Shown here piece after piece: positions 44,801 through 56,800 of a stretch of DNA of 64,000 nucleotides. How positions within the stretch are numbered: position 1 is the stretch's first letter; each line of letters starts with the position of its first letter. Both the position numbers and the translations under genes were made by a program. The stretch is from Cloeon dipterum (Eukaryota; Arthropoda; Insecta; Ephemeroptera; Baetidae): contig NC_088788.1 of NCBI RefSeq assembly GCF_949628265.1, positions 34,148,335 through 34,212,334 of the forward strand, read 5' to 3'. The notes beneath the pieces were generated by a model. That model saw only the letters and a program-made list of their open reading frames with translations. It had not been told where the DNA came from and did not search any database.

Positions 44801-47800
44801 CCCATTAGTTGTTATTGGGACGCGGAGTTTGCGTAAGTTGTGCGCTATCAGGAGATCGCCCATCAACCAAAAAAAAAACTATTCTTTTCCTGTAATCTTC
44901 GATTTTTAATCTAAACCTGTGAAAATGACATTTTTTGCTTGTAACCGAAAGTCTCTTCATTTTTGTCTGTCTACTTTCCCAAACAACAACAAGACTACAT
45001 TTGTACACAATTTTCCACGGATTTTCAATGAAACTCATTCATTCATTTTGCCACAAAGCTGGGACGTGTGGCAAATAATAGATTCGGTCCTCTCCTCAAA
45101 CTTTGTCATACATATTTATGGTGGTTCATCCGTCGGGTGGTTGGGCAAGGCGCGGTCGCGTCGTCAGCCATCAGCTAAGCGCTGCGAATTCGCCAGCCAG
45201 CCAGCACAGCGTGAATAAATAAATAGGCCTTTGGCCGATTGGTAATCCGTCGGCATCAACTTGGACGCTGCTGCCCGCGGTCCGAAACAATAAGCCAGGG
45301 CCACGCGAGGGCTTGAATGCCAAATTTTAATCAGCAAGCCCGCTTGACTACGTAATTTATTGTTGATAACAATAATAAAATTCGACGAGCGTTGAAATTC
45401 GCAGCACGTTTCACATCAGGGAAATTTTCTGTCCGCAGCGTTTCCAGTTGCCGCCTAATCACAGGGGGTCGGACTCCCCGACCCACAGCATAAAAATGGA
45501 ACCCGAAGATGAGGCCTGCGTGCCCGCGGAAAAGTCCATGCAGAAGGTGCCCTCGCTCAGTGACCTCAGCGACCAAGAGAGCTCCCTCGGTAAGTACTCC
45601 CAAGTTTTATCTTACAAAAAATTGCTGGTGAAAATTTGGCTAGTATAATCTGTTGCTGTGTCAAAGTTCGCAACTTATTTAACTCTTTGATGGAGATTTA
45701 GGATAAAAAATTTTAGGCAATAATTTTGCAATAAAATTAATTATTTAATTTAAATTCTTTCTTTGCTGTCATTGCTATTTTTATTTTACAAATAACGTGC
45801 AGCTGCAATTTTCTGCTAACTACGCGCAATCCGAGCGAAGAGATTGCGACTCTTCGATTCCAACGGCTCCTCTCATTTTTTGTCAACCGATGTTGCCCTC
45901 TCGCGCTCGCAAAGTCGCAAACCCGTCTCCTTTAGCCCAGCGAGCGGAGCAAGTAACAAACCACTCCACTACTTTGTATCATCTTCAGCGAGAAACGCGC
46001 CGGCGGTTGCTGCCGCCGCGTCTTTCGTCCGTTCGTTTCGTTGTAAATTTAATCTCGATTGGCCGCAATCAAGTGTAACAATGAATGGAGCCCATTCACC
46101 GAACACGAGTTCGCTCCTCGACCGTGAGGAGCGCTGCTGACTCACTCCTGCGACTGCTGCTTTCCGAGTCGCTCGCCAGGTGGTGTTGGCGGTTTGCTCG
46201 GAGGGCGCGAGGCCGCGTTTTCTCACGATGCAATTAGTCGGACCGGTCGGGTTTCCTGCTCTTTATACGCGATGAGTTAAATTAACTGCCGCACACACAC
46301 TCACACAGCATTATTATTATTATTTTTTTTTCAATATTTGATTCATTATTATTGAAATTAGGAGGGCTTGAAGGAGAATGGAAGACGTGCCCCGAAAGTG
46401 GAGTGTGTATAATACTTTTACGAAAGGCGTAATCTGCATCAAGACCGTTGGGTTTTACTTGCTGCTGCTTTTTTTACGATGCCTCTAGAGCTATTTGCAA
46501 AAGGGCCTTTTAAAATTAGAACGCGTCGAGCGCATAACGGTCGATTAATCCGTACCTGTCTACCAGGTTTTCCATTACATTTTATTTTACTCAAGGCGCT
46601 CCTGCTACTGCTTCAAATCGAATTCATGAAATTATAGATGTAGAGCCGTACGAGAGAAAAGCTTGAATCATTCTCGCGGCTCTCTGCTCATTGAAAGTCT
46701 GCCTAAAGTTCATATTATGATAGATCTTCTTGGGAGATCTCAAAAGCTTGTTTCAATTATTCTCAACATTATATTTGTTTTTTTAAATATTTCCTATTGT
46801 TTCTCAAAATATTTAGTCACTATTAATGTTGCTTAGTTTAAAATTTTTGAAAATACCTTTTCACCATTGCTTGAAATATACTGTTATCTAAAAATAAGGA
46901 AATCACTAAAAATTTCCCAGGTTTTTGTTTAAATTGTTGAGAAAATCTTATTGTAAAGTCACGATTTATTTAACAACTTAGGGAATTTTCCTCGAAATAT
47001 GCACACCATGATAGATCGTGACGAGAGGGATTGCAATCAAGCGAAAAAAATATTTTACTTTTTCTAGAAATTGGGAAAAAATTGGAAATTCTACTTTTCT
47101 TCGGTCCTGATTTCAATGTTGTAGCTAAATTTCACAATGAATTTCACTCAATGAAATACTTGCTATTGTCAACAATGCAAAATATTCTTAATTTTTGGCC
47201 TGTAAAGAAAGCTCTACATATTTTAATTAATGGTTTTTGCTTTTTTAATCAAACTACAAGAGGCTTAACGTAAAATCAGGTTCGGAGGCTAAATTGAAAC
47301 TGTTTCGGCCCCTCGGGCCTCATCAGCGGCATGTTCCTTGCCAAATAAAATCCATCCTGAGGAACAATTTTATTAATTGGCCGTTAAAAACTCTGCTCAA
47401 ATCACATCAACATTTTCGGTGTCAACCACCTGATAGCTATGTGCCTAAATCACAAGAGTTGTGCTAATTGCAATGACATGTTCAAAACTCCTTTTGCTTT
47501 CGACACCGCCGACACATGAGCCTCGAGCGTAATGAGTGCTTATCTAAATCGCAACTTTGAGCGAGCGAGCACAGCCGCTCCTCTGCCATCAGTCGGTGCG
47601 GCGCGCACAAAAGCAATTACTCTCGGCGAAACGAAAATTGCGCAAAAACGCGCGACGAGCATGTATGACTTTGTGCGCACATTTTTTCCCGACAAGCGAT
47701 GCGAATAAATGAGACGACGAGCAGTACTCGCGGGTGGCGCATTTTTAATGCGCGCCTGACGCGATTGTTTCCCGGCCGAGCGCTTTTAATATCCGCACCT

Positions 47801-50800
47801 GCTATTGTCGCCGCCACCGCTTCAAAGCGAAATGCCAACGAGCGAGCGTAGCTGGTTGCAGGTGAGCGAGTTAATTGCGATCCAGCGAGTGAATTATGAC
47901 GGACGACGGCTCCCACGGTCGCCCGACTCGCGTTCACCCCTTGCGCCGCCCGCTGGAAAAAATATTTACTCCGGTGGCGCTATTTTGGTATTCAAATTAG
48001 TCAAAATAACCACCCAAGTGATGAAATTCACGCGATATAATTAGATTGCGTGCTGCTGCAGACGGAATTTGTGTTTCGCATGAGTGGCACAAAAATATTT
48101 TCATAATCATGTCAACACAAATTAAAACTAAAAATTACATGGATCTAGTTTTGTAAGTCTTAATCGTAATAAATGGTGTTGTAATTTATTTTACTCATGG
48201 AATATTGTGAAATTAGGGCTGCTGAAATTTAAATATTTCGAAATGTAATTTTCATCCAAAAATGGCCATTGTTATAATTTCATGAAGACAATTCAAAGGA
48301 AATTTACGATAGGAAGAAGAAAGGGAAAACGGAAGAGAGGAAATTTATCAAAGGATTAGCTAACGGTGGAGATAAATTATAAGTTCACACATTTCGACGT
48401 ACTAGGAAATCAGTCGCAAATTTTTAATTTTTATTCGTAGAATAATATCAATAGATCAATGATTCGTAATATTCGTTAGTTTCAAATAGGTTGACTCGAT
48501 GTCAAAATAGGGAGGAGACATTTGATGGCGTGCGTTGGCCCAATTAAAAGTTAAAAGCACCTGCTGGCCCGGAGAGGCAATATATCGGCAAGGCGTCGTG
48601 GAAATCGTGGAATTTCGCAAAACTTTTGAAACTCGGTCTCGTCGGCGGCCGCACACGACTGCGAGACACAGGAGATTGAGTTAAAAGACGCACAAGGAGC
48701 GTCGTAAATCAATTTCCGCTTTGGGCCCGTGCACGAAATTGAGTTAATTAAACGGCAGTGGCGGCACTTAGTGCGCGCCGACAAACAAGCGGCACAAACA
48801 CAGTGCGGCGCTGATTGCGGCGCGGCGCCGCTCTTTCTTTGGTCGTGCGATATGACGCGCTTATCTTTTGCTCTCTGGAGAAAGAAAGAGAGAAAGAGAA
48901 GTGACCGCAGGCCACTTCCAGGGGCGGGGGCGGCCGCTGCGTCCTGTTTGCCGCCAGCGACAGTGCGAGGCCGTCCAGGGTGCAGGCAGTGGCAGCCGCC
49001 TGCGGGTCATGCTCAAGGTAAGCAACGGTCGTTTTCGACCACCTGCCGCCCCCCTGACGCAGTTTCTTGCCTTGCCTTTCTCTTCCTTCCGTTTTCCACC
49101 TGCACCTGTTGTCGTCCTGAAATTCAAATTGGCCGCTGCGTGTACAACCCTCGGCGTGAAATTCTGTTGCCGCGCCGAAACGACTTTCTCACATAGCCTG
49201 ATAAATAATTCAAGCGTAACAAAGCTAAGCACCGTGGTGCCATTGTCAGGCAAATTTTTCGCTTTTTAAATAGCTATCCGTCGGACCATTGTTTGTTTTA
49301 ATAAGAGCAATTGTAATTCGGCTCGGCCCAATCACTCGCCCTGCCGCTTTGTCACTTTTCGCAATGCAGTTGCGCTTTTTCGCTGAACAAATTTCCATTT
49401 AACTTAAAAGGACTCACGGCTTGAAGCATGTTTTTCGGTTTATTGATAAGCCCAAAACCGCACAAAATATCAAACAAAATACAAGGTTTTTTTAACCAAA
49501 CCACTAGATTCATAAACCACTTGCTTTGCTGTTGGAATACCAACGATAAACAGAATTTACCATGTCTAAAAATGCCTTTATTAAATTCAAAAACTTGTAT
49601 TTTTATTTCTGTAGACAATTTATAATAATTTATGGCGTTGAAATCACGAAAAAATATTTTCTAGTTGCGCTAAAATAAATAATAGTTTTATCCGCTAACA
49701 CTAAGTCCAAAAGCTAATAAATATTTTATCATTTTCAAATGTTTCAAATAAAATCAATGAGATGAATATTTATTTTTGCATTTTAAAAGAAAATATAACT
49801 GAGCTCTGTGTTTTACTTACCTCCCTTTCCCGTCGGGGGTGAGAGCAACCAAATATAAAACAGTTGTTTGACTTAATTTTTGCTAGATCACCCTGCTTTT
49901 TAAATCTACTTCTTATTTTTGTTTGCTTAGTTCTTCCAGTTTAGTGTCATTCTGTCATTTTATTTTTTTTTTTAATTTTTCCTCGCTCAGCGGCTAGAGG
50001 CCGGTTTTGCCTGGCGTGTGTTTTACGACGGATTTTCCCACGAGTTGTCGCACAGCTTATGAATTAGGACTGAAACTAGTTGAGCAGAACAGTTCTCTAA
50101 AAATGTGGCTAAGTAAACAGCTTGCTATAGACCGAGGAAACTGCTTTTAATTTCAACTGATAAAATAATAATACGCGATTATACAAATACATAAACAGTA
50201 AAAATACATTCACTCTACCGATCTCATGGAAAAACACAACTGGTTCCAACAACAGAATAAACAGAAATATATTTTTTCACAATAATATATTTATTTTGTG
50301 CGATTGGACTATTCCTCCTTAACATCACAAGATATTTTCGCATACTCCGCTAAGTAGGTTGCCTTGAGCGTCGAATGATAAAATATTATTTGGCATTTTC
50401 AATATTTGGCCTTTCACCTTCCTTGGGGGCTAAACTTGACAATGGTTTCACGCGATCATCCAACAGACGAACGTGTATAGGCAATTTGCTTGTCTCTGGA
50501 GTAGCCGCGAGTTGCCTAACCTACCGCATCGCCCGCTTTGTGCTGCCTATCTCTCTCATCAGCGCAGCCAGAGAGAAGAGAGGCCACTCATGTATAGTAT
50601 GTTGAACGTCGTTAATTTGATCCTGTGCTCTTTTCACGAGCGAAATCCGATCCAGCCGGGCAAAGCGAGCGCGCCTACACTTAGTTGGATGTTTGTCGCC
50701 AGCATTGTAACTTAATTACTTTCATTGTCCGCTGCCGCCACCGCCGTTGCTGCTGCTGCTGGCAGTGTGGTTAAAATCAAAAGCAGCTAAAAGAAAAAGC

Positions 50801-53800
50801 AGCCCCCGCTCGCACTCGCCTCCGCCGAGTTAATTATTTCTCGGAGCAAACAAGCCCCTCAGATGGCAATTTAACTCAATCACGAGCCAATAAAAGCAGG
50901 CCTTCTAACAGGTTGCTCCCCAGCCAGAGAACGCACAAAGCCCTCTCGTCGGAATATATAAATAAATTCATTCCCCCCGCACGCACTGCACATACGTACG
51001 TGGAACTTGCTATGTGCGTTAAATAAAATCGCTCTTCCCAGCAACCTCTACCGTGCTGCGTATTTGAATACGCTCCTGCTCGCTTAACTCAATCACTATT
51101 GACTAGACTCTCCTTTGAACTTTGTGCTGTGCTGATTGCAAACCGCCGATGTCAAAATTTGCGTGCGGAACGATATCGCCGAGTGGCCGCCAGGTGGCTG
51201 CAGAGGAGTGCTGTTTTATTCGCTTGTTGGTCACGAATTCAATTTTGATTATTTTCAAATATAATTTCATTTACTTCCTACAACACTTAAAATTTATTTT
51301 TCCGGCGGCCAACGCTTGTATTTAAAAATAATTGGAATTCAAAAATAAAATTAAAACTTTATCCTTGGTTTTTTAATACAGCTTGTATATCCATCAGCTC
51401 CCTGGCGTTTTTTTTTGCCTCGATTTTAATTTTGACCACACTTCCCTGGCGCTGTAAATATTTATTCCTCTGGCTCACACGAATGCATCATTTTACAAAA
51501 CCGCTTCTGTGAACCCTCGCGCTGGACTGTTGCAATAACGGCCGAGAAAATGTCACCTTTGTTTAGCCGTGGTGGCAGTTTATAAACGCCGAGACCGCGT
51601 GCAAGCTAAGAAAGAAAACAAACAGCTGCGAAGGAGAAGGACAAATTGTCTACTCTGCCGCGAACATAATGGTGGGCAGACGCAGCGAAAATCGGCCGTT
51701 TTCGAGCAGGAGACCTCTCACTTTTCGGCCGCGGACAATGGCAGCGAGCGAACGATCGAGAGAGCGAGAGAGAGAGAGAGAGGCAGAGGCGGGCCTAACA
51801 GCGCGGCGAGCACCGACCGGCCCTCGGCTGCGTGCGGCGGCGGCGGCACCGGCGGACCTTCCGAAGTCAATCTCTCTGGCCGGAAGTGGCTCTGGGCGGG
51901 GGCGCGCGTGACGTCAGCCCAAGTCGCTGGAGCGCAGATCCGCTGCTTGTCTCTCTGTTTTAAATGGCCCCTTTATGGCTGTAGCACCTGCAACGAACAA
52001 TAACCCTCCTCTGATGGAATGCCCCGCTCGCTCCCTTCTGCCTCCCCGGACCGGAAACTCAGAGCCGATGGTGCCGCGCACGAAGGGTCTGTAAAGGGTC
52101 GGTTCTTCAGAGCCACCACCTGCCTGTCCTCCGGTCCGAACGCTCTACGTCAGCGTGCAAAGTGACGAGGTTGTGCTTTGTTCTTCAGCTTGAGCATTCA
52201 TTAATGAGAGCTGATAGTATTGTTTGCTTAAAAAATTCTCATTCCTTTTTGCATCGTGCAGTGAAAAATCTATAAATTAATATATTGTGTTATTTTATCT
52301 CATATTTTGATGTTAACGGAAGCCTCAAAATGATTTATCGAAAAATAATCTAACAATAAGGATTTGATAAAACTATTTCTAGAACAGGAAGGGAGCAATG
52401 CTGAAATATGAATTTTGTTTGTCACTAATCCATTCGTTTAAAGAAATACAAGCGGAGCAAAATTTTTAATTTTAATAAACGAAAACCATTGTGTTTATGC
52501 ACACAAGTTACTAAACAAGCTTTCACTTGCTTTTTAAATGCTTATTAATTTGTCCCTACGATGAACAATTCCAATTTTTCGCCCAAAAAAGAGGTTCCCT
52601 GTATCTGATTTATGTGGGCCAGTAGTAAGCAGTGTATTATTTCTTAAGTGTTTTGATTCGGCAATTGCGGTTTGATCGTACCTGGTATCCCGTTCCAATT
52701 TGATTGCTCAGGATGGCCGAGTTAATTATCCAGTTGTAAAACTGTGACACTCTTGTTGTACGTGCCTACATATACAGATTCTCACGCTAAAGGAGACATT
52801 ATATTTATTTTAGGTGCTCATTACCAGGTCAAACACAAAACCTGAAAGTACCTCGCCGTCGGGGTCAGTCATAAATTAAAACGCTCATTCGGCCGCTGCC
52901 CTGGTTGAGCCATGTGAGAGCCGATTTTAATCTCGCGCGCTGCTTTAATATTTTTTTCTACTTCTCGCGTATTTAACCCGTCAGGTGAGTCATTTTGATG
53001 GTGATGCACGCATTCAAAAGTTAGTCATCCGAACGCATAGTATTCTGCCTGCTTTTCGGAACCTTGAAAACGCGAGCCGCGGCGCAGTACTATTTAGTCG
53101 GCGACGAATCGAGCAGCACAAGTAGTTGATTACTCGAAATTATATGCACACACGAAAGAGCTGCGAGAGCGAGGGGGAGGGCGGCCGAAGCTGCATCGGC
53201 CTGTCACACACACACACACACACACACACACGAGCGCGGAACCTTGAAAATTTTTAACTGTGGTACCTGGAACAGCGAACGCACCGATAAAGACTTGAAG
53301 CCAGCGCAGCCATTGTTGTGCGGCGCTGAAATTCTGTGGGTTTTATGGTCGCAAACGCACACACTCTCTCGTAATGGGCTGCGAAAAATCACAATAAAAT
53401 TAATGAGCCGCCGCCGCCGCGATCTCTGTGCTGCCAACAGACGCGGCGGCGGTGGCAAATTTTCCAGGATGTTGTAAACATAATTGCTTCCTGACGACTT
53501 TTATTGGAAATGGATTCTTCGCCTGCAATCGACGTTCAGTGTGTGTGTGTGTGTCTTCTCTCGTTCGTGAGTGTGTGAGAAAACGCACTGCACAACAGCG
53601 TCGGTCTTGTTTCTCGACAAACAAGCTTTGACCATTAGTGCGCTGCGAGCTGCTTGTTTTATATGTATTTTCAGCGCGCATATCATTTAATGCTCGTTGG
53701 AGCTGCGATAAATCTCATCAAATGATACTCTTTTCAACCTTTAATTGCCGCTCCGTGTGATAATCCGTATGAAATTGCGGCGGCCAACGGTATCGTTCGC

Positions 53801-56800
53801 CATGTCTGCCATGGCCCACGAAATTTGATTTTTATCGCGTGAGAGCAGATCAGTGGACAGGAGAATTGAATTCAATTAGGACAGCTGCTTATTTGCTTTT
53901 CCATACTGAGGTATTAACAAAACCGTTTTATTAAGTTCAAGTCATTGCTCAAAATTAGACAAAAATTACCTAATTAATTGTAAGCTATTCTTTGAAAAAA
54001 AATCACTATCACTATTGTGTAATATTTGGTAAAAAAATAACATGTTTGTAGATGGCAATGGAGGCAGAAGAACAAGAATTAGTCATAATTTTTCCGTGGA
54101 AATTGATTCTGGTCAAAAACATGTTGAGTGATTATATTGACACATTACTTGTCGTTGAAATGTTTTTATATGTACGATTGCAATTATTTGGAAATCTCTC
54201 GTTTTGTAAAGCATTGATGACGATTAATTTGATTTCAGGCGTATAAAACTGAATCAGACTTTTGCGGTGGAAAAAAACTTGAGTCGCAAAATTATGTCGC
54301 AAAAATTTCGACATCACTAAGCCACTTCCTCATGTTTTTCATTATCAGATCAATTTACCATTTCTTGATCTCTCCTCAACTCTTCCCAGGTCCTAATAAT
54401 ACCGCCAAGTGGATAACATGGGGCCCGAGTGGCCAGGGTTGCATTTTGCTTATCACCCTTTTTTCATCACTGATTTTTAGTGGTTGTTACCACTCAAAAT
54501 ATTTACCAATTTCTTGCGCAAGAAATGAATTTTCCCATTTTTATCCTGTGAAAATCTAAAATTTACGGTGGGCGTGGTCAAAATTTCCTCTACTGTGCAG
54601 ATTTTTTCGTTTAAATTGCCATTTTCTGCCTCAATTTCTCAAAAAACTTATCTCTGACCGTTTTTCAAGTCGAGGTCATTGGCAAATAGTAAGAAAATTA
54701 TTGAAAACTGTAGTGCAAACATGGCATGCAAGGAACTGGTTAAAACGCGTTTTACCACTATTCTCTGCGTTTTTTTTAAATGCGGGTTTTTGCAACCCTG
54801 CGAGTGGCCGAAAAAGAGCTTGGGCCCAATGTGGACATCATCTTTTCCCTTCCCCGCACCGAGGTCCTTTATTTAAACGCCAGACATTTGTCCCTCCCTA
54901 AAGCCACTGGAAAGGTGCGAAAACAAGCACATTGAGCTTTTTGAGCATTTCTAGACACTTAATTAACCACCTTTTGCCATAAAACATATCCGAAAATGCT
55001 CAAATATCGTACACTGCAGTTAAATTAAATTTATAATGAAGAAAAAACAGGCGCTGCATATAGGAGCATAGACCTACGAAAAAGGTTCCACAGTCTAACC
55101 TCTCAAAAACATATTTGTTTTGCTTTTTTCCTGTTCATTTCTATCACACTTGAAGTAACGAGATCCCGACTTCCTAAGGGAATGAATGGGCTGCACGGAC
55201 AAAGGCTGTCAGCACGCGCGTTCTGCTCGTCTGGACCACAACTTCCTGATCAATTTACGGCCGGTCCATTGAAGCGGGGGCAAAAACCCCCCGAGTGCGT
55301 GCCCCGGCACATGCCCCGAGCGGCCAAGAGGGCGGGTCAGTCTGCACACAGGCGCAATATTGTGTTGCAGTTGGTAGTATACGCTTGCATGATGCGGCAC
55401 TATCTATTGTATGGTAATCCCCGTGCCATTACTCGTCGCAATCAGATTGGATGTGGTGAGGCGCGGAGGTCGGCGGGTCAATCAGAGCGTGAGCTTCCGC
55501 TTCTCCACCCTCCTGGCGAGCGAGCACTTTTTGTTTTTGCCTCGCTGCCGCACGCGTCTTCTCTTCCTCGTCGGGTCCAACGCCGTGTAGAAAAAACCCT
55601 TTCTGAACGGCTCAGCCTTTTACGAGATGATATACCTGAGTTTTTTGTTTGCCCCGTCTGCCCGGCCACTTAATTGACTACTGTGCGGCGGCGAGGCTTT
55701 TAGCATGTGCGCTTATGCGATGGAAAGAAAATAAGGTGAATGGAAGAAGAAATCAGGGCACGTGGGGAGGCGGCAGGAAGTGGAATCTATAGGAAATTTA
55801 CGATCTGATAAAAGCAGGCGCGGTCTAATTTTGTCTTTTTACCCTCCTCCTTTGTGAGCGCGAATTTGTGAACGCTAAGGAGCTATTTTATGGAGGTCAA
55901 GAGGTTTTCACCTTTTTTATTGGTTGTAAGACAACACCAACATCATCCTCAATCCGTTTTCAGAGATCTGCTTCATTATTTCAAGGGCCCTGATTCAAAT
56001 CAAAACTAGATGAACTTCACCGCAAACTATCTAATTTACAATTGCGTGTCTAACCATAAAGCACCTTGCCGATTAAGTGTGCGTTTGCCTCCGAAAAGCC
56101 GTGCGGATTCACACGCTGCGAGTGAGAACGAGATTTCTATCAACTGACTTTAAATTGAGGAAGGTTATTTCTGCAACTCGAGAAGTCTCGCGAAGGGTCA
56201 AAGCGAATCCACGCAGTCAAAAAACTTGTTGCTCATTAAATTGCCGATCTAAAAAAAATCTCATGATCGATTAGGTGGCCGCTCTCCCACGTTACTTTTA
56301 GCACAAATCCGCTCGGCGAAATCTCGGGTGTACATTTTCCCATCGTCTCGATCTCGCGCGGTCCATTTAAATGCTGGTGTGCGTAGTAGCGGTAGTGGCC
56401 GGCCGACTGGCGTCACCTGATTTGCCCTGTTTTAAGTAAGTGAAATGATAAAACGGCGGCCGCATCTTCAGCGAGCCTCCTCCCGAGAGAGAGACCGGTT
56501 GCAGCAGCCGCAGGCGCTTCTCACGGCCCACCGCTCCATTCATAACGAGTTCAAGCACATAAAAAACAGCCCAGGAAGTTATTATTATCATCAGGTGCTC
56601 GCAGATCCAATAAATATCCTCGCCAATAATTAAAAATAGCACTTTCTTTCTTTCTTTCTTTCTCATCTGATTTTGCTCGGCGCGGCGCACACCCTCGGAA
56701 CGATGATGCGATAAGGGCGGCTGATTTCCTGACAGCCACTTCCGCCCCTTGGACGTGTCACCGATTTTATTTGAGGCCTGGTGTGCAGCCTCTGCGCGAG

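Noticed and set aside
49009..49017. ATG-CTC-AAG followed by GTAAGC as a further pointed first exon
   Set aside because: It exits in phase 0, but the only downstream exon in view needs phase 1. It could be only a non-coding leader.
55182..55673. 163-codon plus-strand frame in a pointed intron
   Set aside because: GC-rich island with open frames on both strands, no domain, no exon borders.
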